Source: Symsagittifera roscoffensis (taxonomy: Eukaryota; Xenacoelomorpha; Acoela; Convolutidae). Taken from it: DNA of 64,000 nucleotides. Shown one piece after another: positions 29,285-38,537 of this stretch (positions within the stretch are counted from its first letter, which is position 1; each line of letters begins with the position of its first letter). The stretch is from assembly GCF_963678635.1 (NCBI RefSeq), contig NC_087063.1, positions 65,152,471-65,216,470 of the forward strand. The letters run 5' to 3'. A program made the position numbers and the translations under genes. Under the pieces are notes generated by a model. The model was not told where the DNA came from and made no database searches. It saw nothing but the letters and a program-made list of their open reading frames with translations.

Positions 29285-30808
29285 TCAGCCTATACTTAAG
29301 TAATATTTCTTATGTAGATACACTTGTATGTTCGTATCAGAGAATATCACGTGTACAAGCGCGTACAATTCCCGAGGATGCAGTCTTCCTCTATTTGGAT
29401 CGTACACTGGAAGCGAAAGCTCCTTCACGTCCATTTCCACAAGGAAGTCCCTCAGCCTCGTCAAAGACAAGACTAGGTTTTCTGGGTCCACGTGCTGCTT
29501 CTCCGTCGCCCTCGTTACCAAGAAGCACAAGTACTTTCCCGGTATCTGCGACACCGCCGGAGGTAAGGCTGCTACGCCCCCTATCCCTGGTCTTTGCTTC
29601 CAAAGGAATTCCACGTTTTTGTATTCCCTCTTAAAATCTGCCGCTAGCGCCGTCCTAAAACTCATGTCTGCGGTGATTGCTATCGCACATGTTCTGTTTG
29701 TGAGTATGAAATCACTATCTGTTAGTACTATGTTACTTGAATATTCATTTGGTAAGTTAAAATATGACTCAACTACCCTGCCTATGTCAGGTTTCTTAGG
29801 TTCTTCGCCTGTTTCTGCTTCTAAGTTTCCTGTTTCTCTTGCTATTCTCAATTTTTTTATTATCAAGTTTTCAGTGTGGGTAAGTCCTACCCCCACTCCC
29901 CGGACAAAAATATCCATCGGCGTCCCCGTCGATCGCATACCGGGTATTAAGTCAAGATTAGAAGCTGGAATGAGAAGTTGTCCTTCCTGGGCAGCCCAGG
30001 AAGGATCATCTCGTTCGGTCTTAATGTATTTCGCGCTTTCGCGATCTACGTCTTGAATCGTAACGCTGGTCTCTTTACGGTCTGATGTCATTTCGTTCAG
30101 CCACTCTAAGACACGCAGGTTCGTCAGGTCTTGTTCATTTGACTGCTGTTGCTCATCGTCGAATTCTACTTCGGGTTTCGACCAGTCGTCAACCCACTCA
30201 TCGTTGTGATCATCGACTATGTCAATGTCTTGTGACACGGTTGTTTCCTCTAAACCCACTATTTCCTCCACTATTTTCTTTAGATCTATCCTATCCACTA
30301 CAAAGTCGTCACCGTAAGGATTGTATTTCTTTCTTGGTCTCGTCCCGTCTTTCTGACGAGTCTGCATCGTGAACGGAAGGTCCGGTTCGAAGTTCTTGGG
30401 AACCTCTGTCTGTTCGGGATCCTGCCAATCTTCCTCTGCGTAGGGTAAGGTTTCATCGTCCGCTTCGATCTGTTCGTTTGGATCCAATTCCAATGGTGTA
30501 TCCGTACCTTCCTCTACGACCTCGTTTCCATCGTTCTTCTCCCTGGTGCCCTTTTCATTGACCTCACAAGCAGGATCCATCATTAAATAATCCCCTTCTT
30601 CCATGTCTGCAGGTATACACCAGTCTTCTGTCGATGGATTGTGTGGCTTGATGTTCTCGTAGTGGGCGGCTCGGCCAGTACTCAGTCTATAAAAGCGTCC
30701 CTCCTGGTGCACCTCCGTAATCATGAAGGGTCCCCTCCACTTTTTTAGAAGCTTCTTTGTTCCTTTCGGTGGTATAACGTTCTGAAATACCCATACGTAG
30801 TCTCCCAC
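29285..30808 (-). CDS. copy 1, pol C-terminal part: GPY/F-like segment and macro-domain-like module
   Basis: This frame continues pol after a one-base loss. It starts GDYVWVF, then KLLKKWRGPFMITEV and YRLSTGRAAHYENIK, which match the C-terminal GPY/F-type integrase module. An acidic linker follows. The last part (residues about 365-500) follows the macro-domain pattern: CAIAITADM, ADFKREY, GIGGVAALP, KYLCFLVTR, a DPENLVLSLTRLRDFL helix, VKELSLPVYDPNRGRL, and FSDTNIQVYLH. Macro domains bind or hydrolyse ADP-ribose. Here the glycine-rich GAGIA loop is replaced by SFRTALA, and the GCGL loop by DPNRGRL. The Lys and Asp used by TARG1-type hydrolases are not evident, so binding without catalysis, or another ligand, is likely. 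Copy 2 shares the module. Confidence 0.82.
   Translation of the reverse strand: MGDYVWVFQNVIPPKGTKKLLKKWRGPFMITEVHQEGRFYRLSTGRAAHYENIKPHNPSTEDWCIPADMEEGDYLMMDPACEVNEKGTREKNDGNEVVEEGTDTPLELDPNEQIEADDETLPYAEEDWQDPEQTEVPKNFEPDLPFTMQTRQKDGTRPRKKYNPYGDDFVVDRIDLKKIVEEIVGLEETTVSQDIDIVDDHNDEWVDDWSKPEVEFDDEQQQSNEQDLTNLRVLEWLNEMTSDRKETSVTIQDVDRESAKYIKTERDDPSWAAQEGQLLIPASNLDLIPGMRSTGTPMDIFVRGVGVGLTHTENLIIKKLRIARETGNLEAETGEEPKKPDIGRVVESYFNLPNEYSSNIVLTDSDFILTNRTCAIAITADMSFRTALAADFKREYKNVEFLWKQRPGIGGVAALPPAVSQIPGKYLCFLVTRATEKQHVDPENLVLSLTRLRDFLVEMDVKELSLPVYDPNRGRLHPRELYALVHVIFSDTNIQVYLHKKYYLSIG
29894..29906 (-). other. internal copy of the polypurine-tract sequence
   Basis: The sense strand reads TGTCCGGGGAGTG, identical over 13 bases to the sequence before the 3' LTR, and continues GGGGTAGGA, giving a longer purine run than the terminal one. 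It lies inside the pol ORF. Related TGTCCGGGGAG copies lie near 32382, 32448 and 32513. Confidence 0.45.
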
Positions 30809-33800
30809 CGAGTAGGCTTTTGCACCAGCTGCTTTTTGTCGAATCTTTTCCTCTGCCTTGCCTGTGCTTGCTGAGTATTTCGTCTACACAGATCGTTCAA
30901 CTCCTGTTGACGTCTGATCACATCCCTCACGTAAACCTGTGGAGATGTTTTCTTCCCCTCATACACTGGGTAGAAGAATGTCAAGGGTAAAGACTTCTCG
31001 TGTCCCGTCAGCATCATGTGTGGACTGACCCCAGTGGTGGAGTGTTGCGTGCTATTATAAGCTCCCATCACCTGTGGAAGGTATCTGTCCCAATCGGTCA
31101 TGTACCTGGAACAATATACCCTCAGCATCGACACTAACGTCCTATTCTGTCTTTCCACTAAGCCATTCGTCTGAGGGTGGTATGTCGTGGAGTGAGCCTG
31201 AGCGACTTGTGACCGTCTCATAAGCTCTTTCGTAAGCTCGCCTACGAAAGCCGTTCCATTGTCCGATTGAAACGTCATTGGACATCCGTGTCTTGCTATC
31301 CACGTATTGATCAGGTGGTCGCATGTCTCTTCCGCCGAGGCAGTTATGCAGGGCACGGCCTCTGCATACTTCGTGAAGTGATCTATCATGACCAAGACTT
31401 GGTTGTAACCGCTGTCTGTCATGCATATCTTCTGGTGATCTATCTGCACCACCTCGTTGAATTCAGACGACTCAATTGATTGTAAAGGAAATCGCAACTT
31501 CCTAGGATCCTTGACCTGTTGGCATGACAGACATGCTGTCACCCATTTCTCGCATGCCTTTTTCATCCCAGGCCACTCAAAGCGCTTCAGGATCCTCTGA
31601 TACACTTTGTCGATCCCTTGATGGCCCATCTGATCATGCGACCTGAATAATAGTTCTGTCTGATAGAGTTGCGGCAACACTATCGCGTTATATTTGTATA
31701 AGACCTTGTCTTCTTCTCTTCTCCTGCAAGCCACGATCCCGTCCTTGTTCAGATATAATCTCCCCTCCTTCTGCATGAAGTATTGTCTCAGGATCCTATA
31801 GCTGTCTTCTTCCAGGTCACCTTTGTCAGGTGCACCGTTTTCTATCCACCTTTTTAGGTTGCTTGTCATGCGATCATTTTTCTGCGCCCTTAGAAGGTCC
31901 GAGAGTCTGTATCTCGCCTTCAAGTACGTCTTCATGACTCTCATCTGACTGTTCAGCTCGTTGGGCTGATGTGTGTCTTCTTCCATCTTAACGCACCAAA
32001 TCTTCGCCAACGGTTGTGTTTCTTGTTGAAACGGCTGAAGATCAGTCCTGACTACCTCTTTCTGCGGCAACAGGCTTATCGAACGTTTCGATACCGCTAT
32101 CGTTTCTAAGTCATCCGCTGCGTTGTCAAAGACTCTTTCGCTTGGTATTAGGTAGCGATCACTGTCAGGATCCTGGTACACCTCTCTGTCCAGGTTTCTC
32201 GCCCGAGTTTCCACTAGTAGCGTGTGTATCGCCAGTTCTGACAGTTCTGATCCCGAGGTCGAATCCCTGTCTGAATAGGTGTTCATTCTCGAGCTTTCTG
32301 ACTTATCATCCGTCGAAGGTGTTGTGCTGGAGAATGCACGCTCCTCCAGATCATGTCCGTATTTCCTTCGCATCCATCTGAACTCCCCGGACAAAACTTT
32401 GTTCTCTAGGTCCTGTTTCTCATCAGGAATTTTCTCGTCTATCTCGGACTCCCCGGACAAATTTCCTTGTCCCGGGTGTTGATCTTGTGATCGCTGGTTT
32501 TTCTCCTCATCCTTCTCCCCGGACAAATAGTCTTGCAGCAGATTTTGTTCTACCTCTTCACCCTCTTTTTCCCGGTCTACAAAGGTGACAGTTTTCTTTT
32601 GCTTGCCGCTCTCCTGTCCTTTCTGTCCGTAAGAAGTACTGGTTAAAATCTCCTGGGGTATTGAGGATACTAGTTGCTGAACTATTGTCCTACAATCCCT
32701 CTTGTTCTCTTCGTGCTGTTGTCTGGACGACATGATCTTCACTTTCTCACTGACTGTTAGCGATGCCACTGCTGCTGTCCACTCGGGGTCATCTCTGGTC
32801 ACTTCTCTTTCTAACAATCCACCCAGTATCCGCATCACTTGTGGTGTGACTTGCACCGTTTTATCCAATAATGAGAGGCTGTTTATATTCATGCGAGAGA
32901 GTTCTTGCTGGACCAGGTTCGAGCGCAGCAACAAATCCAAGGGGACCGGGTCCTCCCTTGACAGGATCTTTATCTCGGCTGCTTTCTCTACAGGTAACTC
33001 AGGATGCCCCGGAATTGGATGTCCAGACTTATCCAACCATCTCGTTAAGGGAAGCGCTTCATAAGTTTCTTTGTCCAGAAACGAGAATCCCTCCTTTACT
33101 TCCGCCTGATTGGCCTGCTTCTGCTCCAATCTTTCATAGAACTCAGTTTTCTTGCTGAGACTGTCAGCATTCTGATGTTTATCACGCATCCTGTGTTCGA
33201 TTATCATATGGTAGCCATCCAGTCTTTCTATCCATCTACCAATATAACTCTGATCCATCGAGTAGGTCTTCAACCAGGATAACGCTCTGTTGTCCACGCG
33301 TAACTTGAAGGGAGCGCTCCCCAAGTATGCACGGTACTTCTCCACGAAGGTAACTACTGCAAACATTTCTGCTTTTGGTGCGCCATATTTCATCTCTGTG
33401 TCACTCAAGACTTTGCTGCCGTATGCAATGGGACGGATAACTGTTCTTCCGTTCCATTCTTGCTCTTGATGCAATATTCCTGAGATGGCCACCACCGATG
33501 CGTCTGTGTCAAGAACATACATGCCCTTTTCTGTAGGCATGCCCAGCACTGGCGCTTCGCACAGTTCCCGCTTTATGTTCTCGAAAGCAACTTGTGCCTC
33601 ATCGTTCCATTCGAACTTTTTCCCTTTGTTGCGCATCAGCTTCTGCATCGGGTACACCTTGTCCGCGTATTCTTTTATGAAATCTCGGTAGTAATTGGCA
33701 AACCCTAGGAAGCTCATGAGCTGTGTGTCTGTTCTAGGAGCTTTCCATGTCAGCACAGCCTCTACTGCTTCTGGATCTGGCCTCACACCATGCCGGTCCA

Positions 33801-34311
33801 CCATTCTTCCCAGGTACTTGATCGAATCCCTAAGGATTTCACATTTCGATGGTTTGCATTTCAAGCCTGCTCTTTTCATACATCCGAAGACCTCATCGAG
33901 CCGGTCAATGTGATCCTCCAGGGTCGGTGTCGCTATGACTACGTCATCCACGTAGCACATCAAGAGATTCCCGTACTTTTTGGTCACTCCTGTCAAAGCC
34001 TGAGCCATCAGCCTTTGAAAGGTTGCTGTTGCATTGCACAAGCCGAAGGGCATCCTCTTCCACTGGTACAACCCCAATTCGCACGCGAAACCGGTTTTTT
34101 CCCTATCCTTTTTCCGCAAAGGAACCTGCCAGAAGGCAGAACCTAAGTCCAATGTGGTGAAGAACTTTGCATCACCAAGTTTAGATAGGCTCTCGTCTAT
34201 TCGCGGTATCGGGTACGCATCTTTAATCGTTACCGCGTTCAAGTAACGAAAGTCGCAACAAAATCTAAGCTGCCCCCTTTCTTTTTCGCCATTACTACTC
34301 CGCAAGCCCAT
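30745..34311 (-). CDS. copy 1, pol: reverse transcriptase, RNase H and integrase
   Basis: This frame carries the body of RT (FCCDFRYLNAVT, DLGSAFWQVPL, FGLCNATATFQRLM, catalytic YVDD at residues 120-123). RNase H follows (VLDTDASVVAISG and a VDNRALSWL segment), then a linker of nearly 500 residues that is charged and contains repeated LSGE, and then integrase. Integrase has an H2C2 zinc motif (SHDQMGHQG with CLSCQQVK) and a catalytic triad D958, D1017, E1053 with exactly 35 residues between the last two, the D,D35E spacing. The N-terminal fingers of RT lie in the preceding ORF, whose frame overlaps this one by 73 nt. The ORF ends early because copy 1 lacks one base near 30833-30838 relative to copy 2; the true pol continues in the frame ending at 29285. 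The methionine at 34311 is only the first in frame and need not be used. Confidence 0.93.
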   Translation of the reverse strand: MGLRSSNGEKERGQLRFCCDFRYLNAVTIKDAYPIPRIDESLSKLGDAKFFTTLDLGSAFWQVPLRKKDREKTGFACELGLYQWKRMPFGLCNATATFQRLMAQALTGVTKKYGNLLMCYVDDVVIATPTLEDHIDRLDEVFGCMKRAGLKCKPSKCEILRDSIKYLGRMVDRHGVRPDPEAVEAVLTWKAPRTDTQLMSFLGFANYYRDFIKEYADKVYPMQKLMRNKGKKFEWNDEAQVAFENIKRELCEAPVLGMPTEKGMYVLDTDASVVAISGILHQEQEWNGRTVIRPIAYGSKVLSDTEMKYGAPKAEMFAVVTFVEKYRAYLGSAPFKLRVDNRALSWLKTYSMDQSYIGRWIERLDGYHMIIEHRMRDKHQNADSLSKKTEFYERLEQKQANQAEVKEGFSFLDKETYEALPLTRWLDKSGHPIPGHPELPVEKAAEIKILSREDPVPLDLLLRSNLVQQELSRMNINSLSLLDKTVQVTPQVMRILGGLLEREVTRDDPEWTAAVASLTVSEKVKIMSSRQQHEENKRDCRTIVQQLVSSIPQEILTSTSYGQKGQESGKQKKTVTFVDREKEGEEVEQNLLQDYLSGEKDEEKNQRSQDQHPGQGNLSGESEIDEKIPDEKQDLENKVLSGEFRWMRRKYGHDLEERAFSSTTPSTDDKSESSRMNTYSDRDSTSGSELSELAIHTLLVETRARNLDREVYQDPDSDRYLIPSERVFDNAADDLETIAVSKRSISLLPQKEVVRTDLQPFQQETQPLAKIWCVKMEEDTHQPNELNSQMRVMKTYLKARYRLSDLLRAQKNDRMTSNLKRWIENGAPDKGDLEEDSYRILRQYFMQKEGRLYLNKDGIVACRRREEDKVLYKYNAIVLPQLYQTELLFRSHDQMGHQGIDKVYQRILKRFEWPGMKKACEKWVTACLSCQQVKDPRKLRFPLQSIESSEFNEVVQIDHQKICMTDSGYNQVLVMIDHFTKYAEAVPCITASAEETCDHLINTWIARHGCPMTFQSDNGTAFVGELTKELMRRSQVAQAHSTTYHPQTNGLVERQNRTLVSMLRVYCSRYMTDWDRYLPQVMGAYNSTQHSTTGVSPHMMLTGHEKSLPLTFFYPVYEGKKTSPQVYVRDVIRRQQELNDLCRRNTQQAQARQRKRFDKKQLVQKPTRWETTYGYFRTLYHRKEQRSF

Positions 34312-37300
34312 GGTGATTTCGAGGGTTCTATCATGTCGTATTCAAGCAACATTTCTATTTCCGCTCGGCACGCTTCCGATTTATGTGGCGTCATTCGCCT
34401 TGCGCCTTCCCTATGGGGAACGGCGCCCTCTTCTAGTTCGATTTCGTGTTCGACGAAATTACAACAACCGATGTCCGCCTTATATTTTGAAAATACTTCG
34501 GCGTTCCGATCTAGGAGGTCCCGCAATTTTTCAAAATCTCCCTCACCTATTTTTCCTTTTAAATGTTCTATTTCTGGCAAAACCGGTTTGTCAGAATCTA
34601 GTTCATATGACGAGGGGCGTTCCGGAAAATTCGAGCAGCTTGATAAGCCGTCGTCCGTTTCGGATTTCATTGAAAACAATTTACGAATAGATTTTAATTC
34701 ATCAATCCTCTTTAAAATTTTATCTTTATTGGCATGATAAGGACAGTCTTTCACACTATATTTCTTCAAGTTTTGTGTCTCTTCATAGTCGGTCCTCATC
34801 GGCAATGCGTAACCAAGCTTCTTTCCACGCTGGATTGAAACCGTGGTGTCCAGTGTGTTGAACAACACACTGACACACAGTCCGTTTCGTGTTACCGAGA
34901 AGCTCCGGCCTAAAATCACCGAACTCTGGCTATTTGGATTCGGTACTAAGCAAACCTGTTTACTATCACTTAACGAATTTAAATTTCTCATTCTAAAAAT
35001 CGCTACTACAGCTTGTCCTGGTTGTAATTTTACTTTTCTATCCAAAAAAACTGGTACCTTATTCTCGTCTATTATTATTCTATTAATTGGTCTCTTAACA
35101 TACTTTCGGTCCGGGTTTCTAATCCGTATTAGACCGTTGTTCAAGTCAATCATCACGTCAAAGTTCCTGACAAAATCTCTGCCCAAGATGAATTGGTCGG
35201 CGTCGTCCAGATTCTCTACCACCAGGAAGCTCATCCAAAGGTTCCGTCCTCCCATGTGAAGGACCGTCACCGGTGTTCTTCCGGCTACGTAGATAGCTCC
35301 TCGATTTGCAGCGGCTAGTCGGAGATTCGTAGGAATCAGATCTTCCCGCGTGAAGCCCATTCTCTCCCAGGTTTTTATCGGCATCACACTCACCACCGCG
35401 CCTGTGTCCAGAAGCCCTGTGACTCCGATTTTTGTTCCGTTGGTGTCAAGCAGGTGTGCTGTCACATCTGCTTCATATCCAATATGTACCGCGTCTTGTT
35501 CCATCATGGCGTCATGGCCTATCCTGCGGACTTTGAGTTCCTCTTCACCCAAATAGATCTGCCCCATTTGGTCATCATCTGTTGTTATGTAAGTCCTGGT
35601 GTAGATGCTGATTCCATCCACGTTCAGCATTATTTGATACGGCCCATAGACCTCCAAGTAGCGTCCATGAAGTTTCTTCATGCGAGGGCCACCCGTCGTT
35701 AGTAGTGCTCGCACAGCTCTCGACTCAGTGCGTGGCTCCACCTGCCTCAGATAATCTGCATATGTGTCCAAATGCATTAAAGTGAACTCTGATGGTTCAC
35801 TCAAATTTCTTATTACCTGGTGACCAGCCACTGAGATTATCGACTGTATCTTCTTTCCCTGCGGCGCCATGCCGAACCTCTTACCGGAGATCACTTTAAG
35901 TTTCATATCTAAACTGCTTGGTGTTTTCGTCTCCTCGAACTCCATTGCCTCGAAGGTATTCAGTTGCTCCTGAAGCTTTTCATTTTCCAGTTCAAGTTTC
36001 ACTTTTTGTTCGATCTCTTTCGTCACCAATTCCTGCTGTACTCTATTTAGAGCATCCTTTGCGGCTGCCTTATAATCGATCTTGAAGTCATCGGCCGCAG
36101 TTGCTGGTTCCGGTTCACGTGCTTCTTCTGTTACTGCTTGCATTTTCTTTGCCGCCAGCTCTTGAGGTTTGTCCTTCCTGCGTGCCTCTGCTTCGCTCAA
36201 AAGTCGAGCCTTGCTTGCTTTCACTCCTGACAAAGCTTCTTCATGCCTTGGATGCTTGATGTCTGCCACTGCATCCCAGAATTGCGGACAATCTGATTTA
36301 AAATGACCTTCCAAGTTACAAAAGAAACACCTCGGGCCAAATTTCGCAATTATTCCTCTCATGAAATCCTCATGATCCAACTCTGACGCATCTTCGTCCT
36401 CGAGGCTAAAGCCTATTGCTTTCATGCCTTGTTTGTAAGCTGGGCATGCTGACACATGATGGTCTGTTGAACTGCAATTAGCACAAGAACGTCTCTTGTC
36501 CATATCATCCCTCGGTTTGTACCAATTGTTCCCTTGGTTTGCTGGTCCGTTGTTAAAATTGCCATAATTGTTCTTGTAATATCCAGATCTCGAAGGAGGT
36601 TTCAACAAAAGATACTCTTTTGATTTGAGCCTCAACTCCTCCGGTGTTGGCGCATTAGTTGATAGTGGTGTGTAATGCGTTGCTAGCATCGTACGAAGTT
36701 CATCATTTTTCACACCATCGATAAATTTTGAGGCTACGGCCAGGTTCATCCTTCGGTTTGACTCATCCGGTTGGCTGCGTCTTCTCAGCATTTCCAAATC
36801 ATCGAGAAACTTGTCTATGGTTTCATCTTCCCGTTGCCTCCGTTTCTCGAAGCGCATCATCGCCTGGTGCCCCTGCACCCCTGATCCGAAACGGTTTAAC
36901 AAGATTTCGAAGATTTTCTCTGCAGTGTCACGTTGATACTGTTTCTTGGCCATGACACAGTTCAGGGCTGTCCCTTCTAAGTTGCTGGTGAGCGCGCTGC
37001 ATTCCTGTCTCTCAGACAAGTCTTCTTCCTCGAAATGCAGCTTCATTACCTCTATCCAGGTATCAATACAGCCATCAGATTCGTCTTTGTAGCATCTTGG
37101 CTTCTTAAAGACTCTTCTGGACTTTTCACTGCGTTCATTGGTTCTAGATAACCGCGTCAGGAATGTCTCCAAAGACCTGTTCAGGGGTTCAAATGCTGTG
37201 GCCATTGCCGTAGCATCCCTTGAGTGTCCCGCTTGAGTGTCCTCACACCTCGTCGAAGGCTCTGTGTGCGGTGCATCCCTGCAATCCGAATCACCATGAG

Positions 37301-38537
37301 CGTTTCCCGCTTGGCCCATGTGACTCCTCCTCGGGCTTGTATGCCCCATGTTGCCAGAATCGCTTCTCCCAGTCGCATGTGTGCTTTGCGTTGGTCGTTC
37401 GTTCGAGGTTTGTCTGTTCCCCGTTGAACTCGCTCTACTGTTCGGGCCCCATGCTGTATTACCCTTTGTGGCATAGCCTGATGAACTGCCCCTGCCTCTA
37501 GTGGATCCATACGTCTTCCTCCTTTGATGTTCATTGAAGTTCACCCTCGGTTCCCTGCTGGGACTTCCCGAGTTCGGCTCTCCATCTTTTGGTCCACTCT
37601 TGCTGCTTAGTAGCCCGTCCAACCTATCCATGATAGCCTGAGTTCGCCTCTCCATCATCGCGTCTATCTTTATGTCAAGAGACCCAAGAGACTGCTCTTG
37701 CTGTATTCGTAACTTCTCCATGTCGGCTCTTAAGCGTAACTCCCTCTGTTCCGCCTCTCTTGTCATTCGCGACAAGTTCCTCGTCATATGTTCGTCCGTT
37801 CTTTCTTTCAAGCGTTTTTCGCTTCTGCCAACTTCTTGTCTGTTGCGGTTTATTTCTTCCCGCAGACTTTCTCTTTCAATGTGAACTGCTCTTTCCAGTT
37901 CACTCATCCTTATCGACATCTGTTCATTTTGTTCTCCTAAACTGCCCACTATGTTGTTTAAGGCTTCCTCTAGTGCTGCCCCGTTATCCATGAGTGGCGT
38001 CACTAGTGGTGGTGTAACTCTGTCGGTCCCAGGTAGCTTCGTGCTGGTAGAGATCCGGGCCTTGACTCTCTGTCTTGACGTTTTATTATTATCTATTTCA
38101 GGATCCGCTAACGCGTTGCCAAGCCCTCTGGTTCTACTCTCTTCAGGTTGTGGCTCCGAACTTGTCCTAATCGCGAAGTCCTTCGACTGGCCCGGTGTGT
38201 TTGCCTCTTTGCTTATCGTTGTCACTACACCAAATTTATCCATGGTTCCAGTCTCTCTTCCGACGTGTGCCTCACTCTCCTGGATCGAACTATTGAGACT
38301 GACTTGAGATCCAAAGTCCCCTTGCTCCTCTTCATCCTCTTCCTCCTGGGACTCCCCATCGTTTCCTGCTCCTCCTCCCATGCTGAATGGAAAGATGTTT
38401 CCGAAGGTGTTCTTCATTCTTTCTGAGAACGATGATGAGGTTGTTTGTTTTCCAGTTCCGCTTGCCATCATAGTGTTGTCTGTCGGAGATCTTCTAGTTG
38501 CCGTTACTTCAGTTGAGATGTCGGACAGTTCCGACAT
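34239..38537 (-). CDS. copy 1, gag-protease polyprotein with the N-terminal RT segment
   Basis: Encodes 1432 aa from an ATG at 38537. Residues about 190-310 form a long coiled coil. Residues about 445-650 resemble the Ty3-type gag capsid region (FEPLNRSLETFL, WIEVMKLHFEEEDL, ILLNRFG). Two CCHC zinc knuckles of CX2CX4HX4C form start at C685 (CANCSSTDHHVSAC) and C737 (CFFCNLEGHFKSDC). The aspartic protease has LLDTGA with catalytic D1044 and a later ILGRDF. The last 50 residues begin RT (EIEMLLEYDMIEPSKSPW). The frame then ends at 34239, and the rest of RT lies in the -1 frame, an arrangement shared with copy 2. A small ORF precedes and overlaps the start. Confidence 0.93.
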   Translation of the reverse strand: MSELSDISTEVTATRRSPTDNTMMASGTGKQTTSSSFSERMKNTFGNIFPFSMGGGAGNDGESQEEEDEEEQGDFGSQVSLNSSIQESEAHVGRETGTMDKFGVVTTISKEANTPGQSKDFAIRTSSEPQPEESRTRGLGNALADPEIDNNKTSRQRVKARISTSTKLPGTDRVTPPLVTPLMDNGAALEEALNNIVGSLGEQNEQMSIRMSELERAVHIERESLREEINRNRQEVGRSEKRLKERTDEHMTRNLSRMTREAEQRELRLRADMEKLRIQQEQSLGSLDIKIDAMMERRTQAIMDRLDGLLSSKSGPKDGEPNSGSPSREPRVNFNEHQRRKTYGSTRGRGSSSGYATKGNTAWGPNSRASSTGNRQTSNERPTQSTHATGRSDSGNMGHTSPRRSHMGQAGNAHGDSDCRDAPHTEPSTRCEDTQAGHSRDATAMATAFEPLNRSLETFLTRLSRTNERSEKSRRVFKKPRCYKDESDGCIDTWIEVMKLHFEEEDLSERQECSALTSNLEGTALNCVMAKKQYQRDTAEKIFEILLNRFGSGVQGHQAMMRFEKRRQREDETIDKFLDDLEMLRRRSQPDESNRRMNLAVASKFIDGVKNDELRTMLATHYTPLSTNAPTPEELRLKSKEYLLLKPPSRSGYYKNNYGNFNNGPANQGNNWYKPRDDMDKRRSCANCSSTDHHVSACPAYKQGMKAIGFSLEDEDASELDHEDFMRGIIAKFGPRCFFCNLEGHFKSDCPQFWDAVADIKHPRHEEALSGVKASKARLLSEAEARRKDKPQELAAKKMQAVTEEAREPEPATAADDFKIDYKAAAKDALNRVQQELVTKEIEQKVKLELENEKLQEQLNTFEAMEFEETKTPSSLDMKLKVISGKRFGMAPQGKKIQSIISVAGHQVIRNLSEPSEFTLMHLDTYADYLRQVEPRTESRAVRALLTTGGPRMKKLHGRYLEVYGPYQIMLNVDGISIYTRTYITTDDDQMGQIYLGEEELKVRRIGHDAMMEQDAVHIGYEADVTAHLLDTNGTKIGVTGLLDTGAVVSVMPIKTWERMGFTREDLIPTNLRLAAANRGAIYVAGRTPVTVLHMGGRNLWMSFLVVENLDDADQFILGRDFVRNFDVMIDLNNGLIRIRNPDRKYVKRPINRIIIDENKVPVFLDRKVKLQPGQAVVAIFRMRNLNSLSDSKQVCLVPNPNSQSSVILGRSFSVTRNGLCVSVLFNTLDTTVSIQRGKKLGYALPMRTDYEETQNLKKYSVKDCPYHANKDKILKRIDELKSIRKLFSMKSETDDGLSSCSNFPERPSSYELDSDKPVLPEIEHLKGKIGEGDFEKLRDLLDRNAEVFSKYKADIGCCNFVEHEIELEEGAVPHREGARRMTPHKSEACRAEIEMLLEYDMIEPSKSPWACGVVMAKKKGGSLDFVATFVT
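34271..34290 (-). promoter_or_regulatory. candidate -1 ribosomal frameshift site in RT
   Basis: The sense strand reads GGCGAAAAAGAAAGGGGGCA. Continuing RT requires a -1 change of frame in this purine run. Copy 2 has the identical run and the same frame relation at 53079-53098. No textbook X-XXY-YYZ heptamer fits both codons perfectly, so an inherited one-base change is the alternative. Confidence 0.5.

Noticed and set aside
29285-30808. Chromodomain at the end of integrase
   Set aside because: The segment after the GPY/F-like module is acidic linker followed by the macro-like pattern; no chromodomain aromatic cage pattern is visible.
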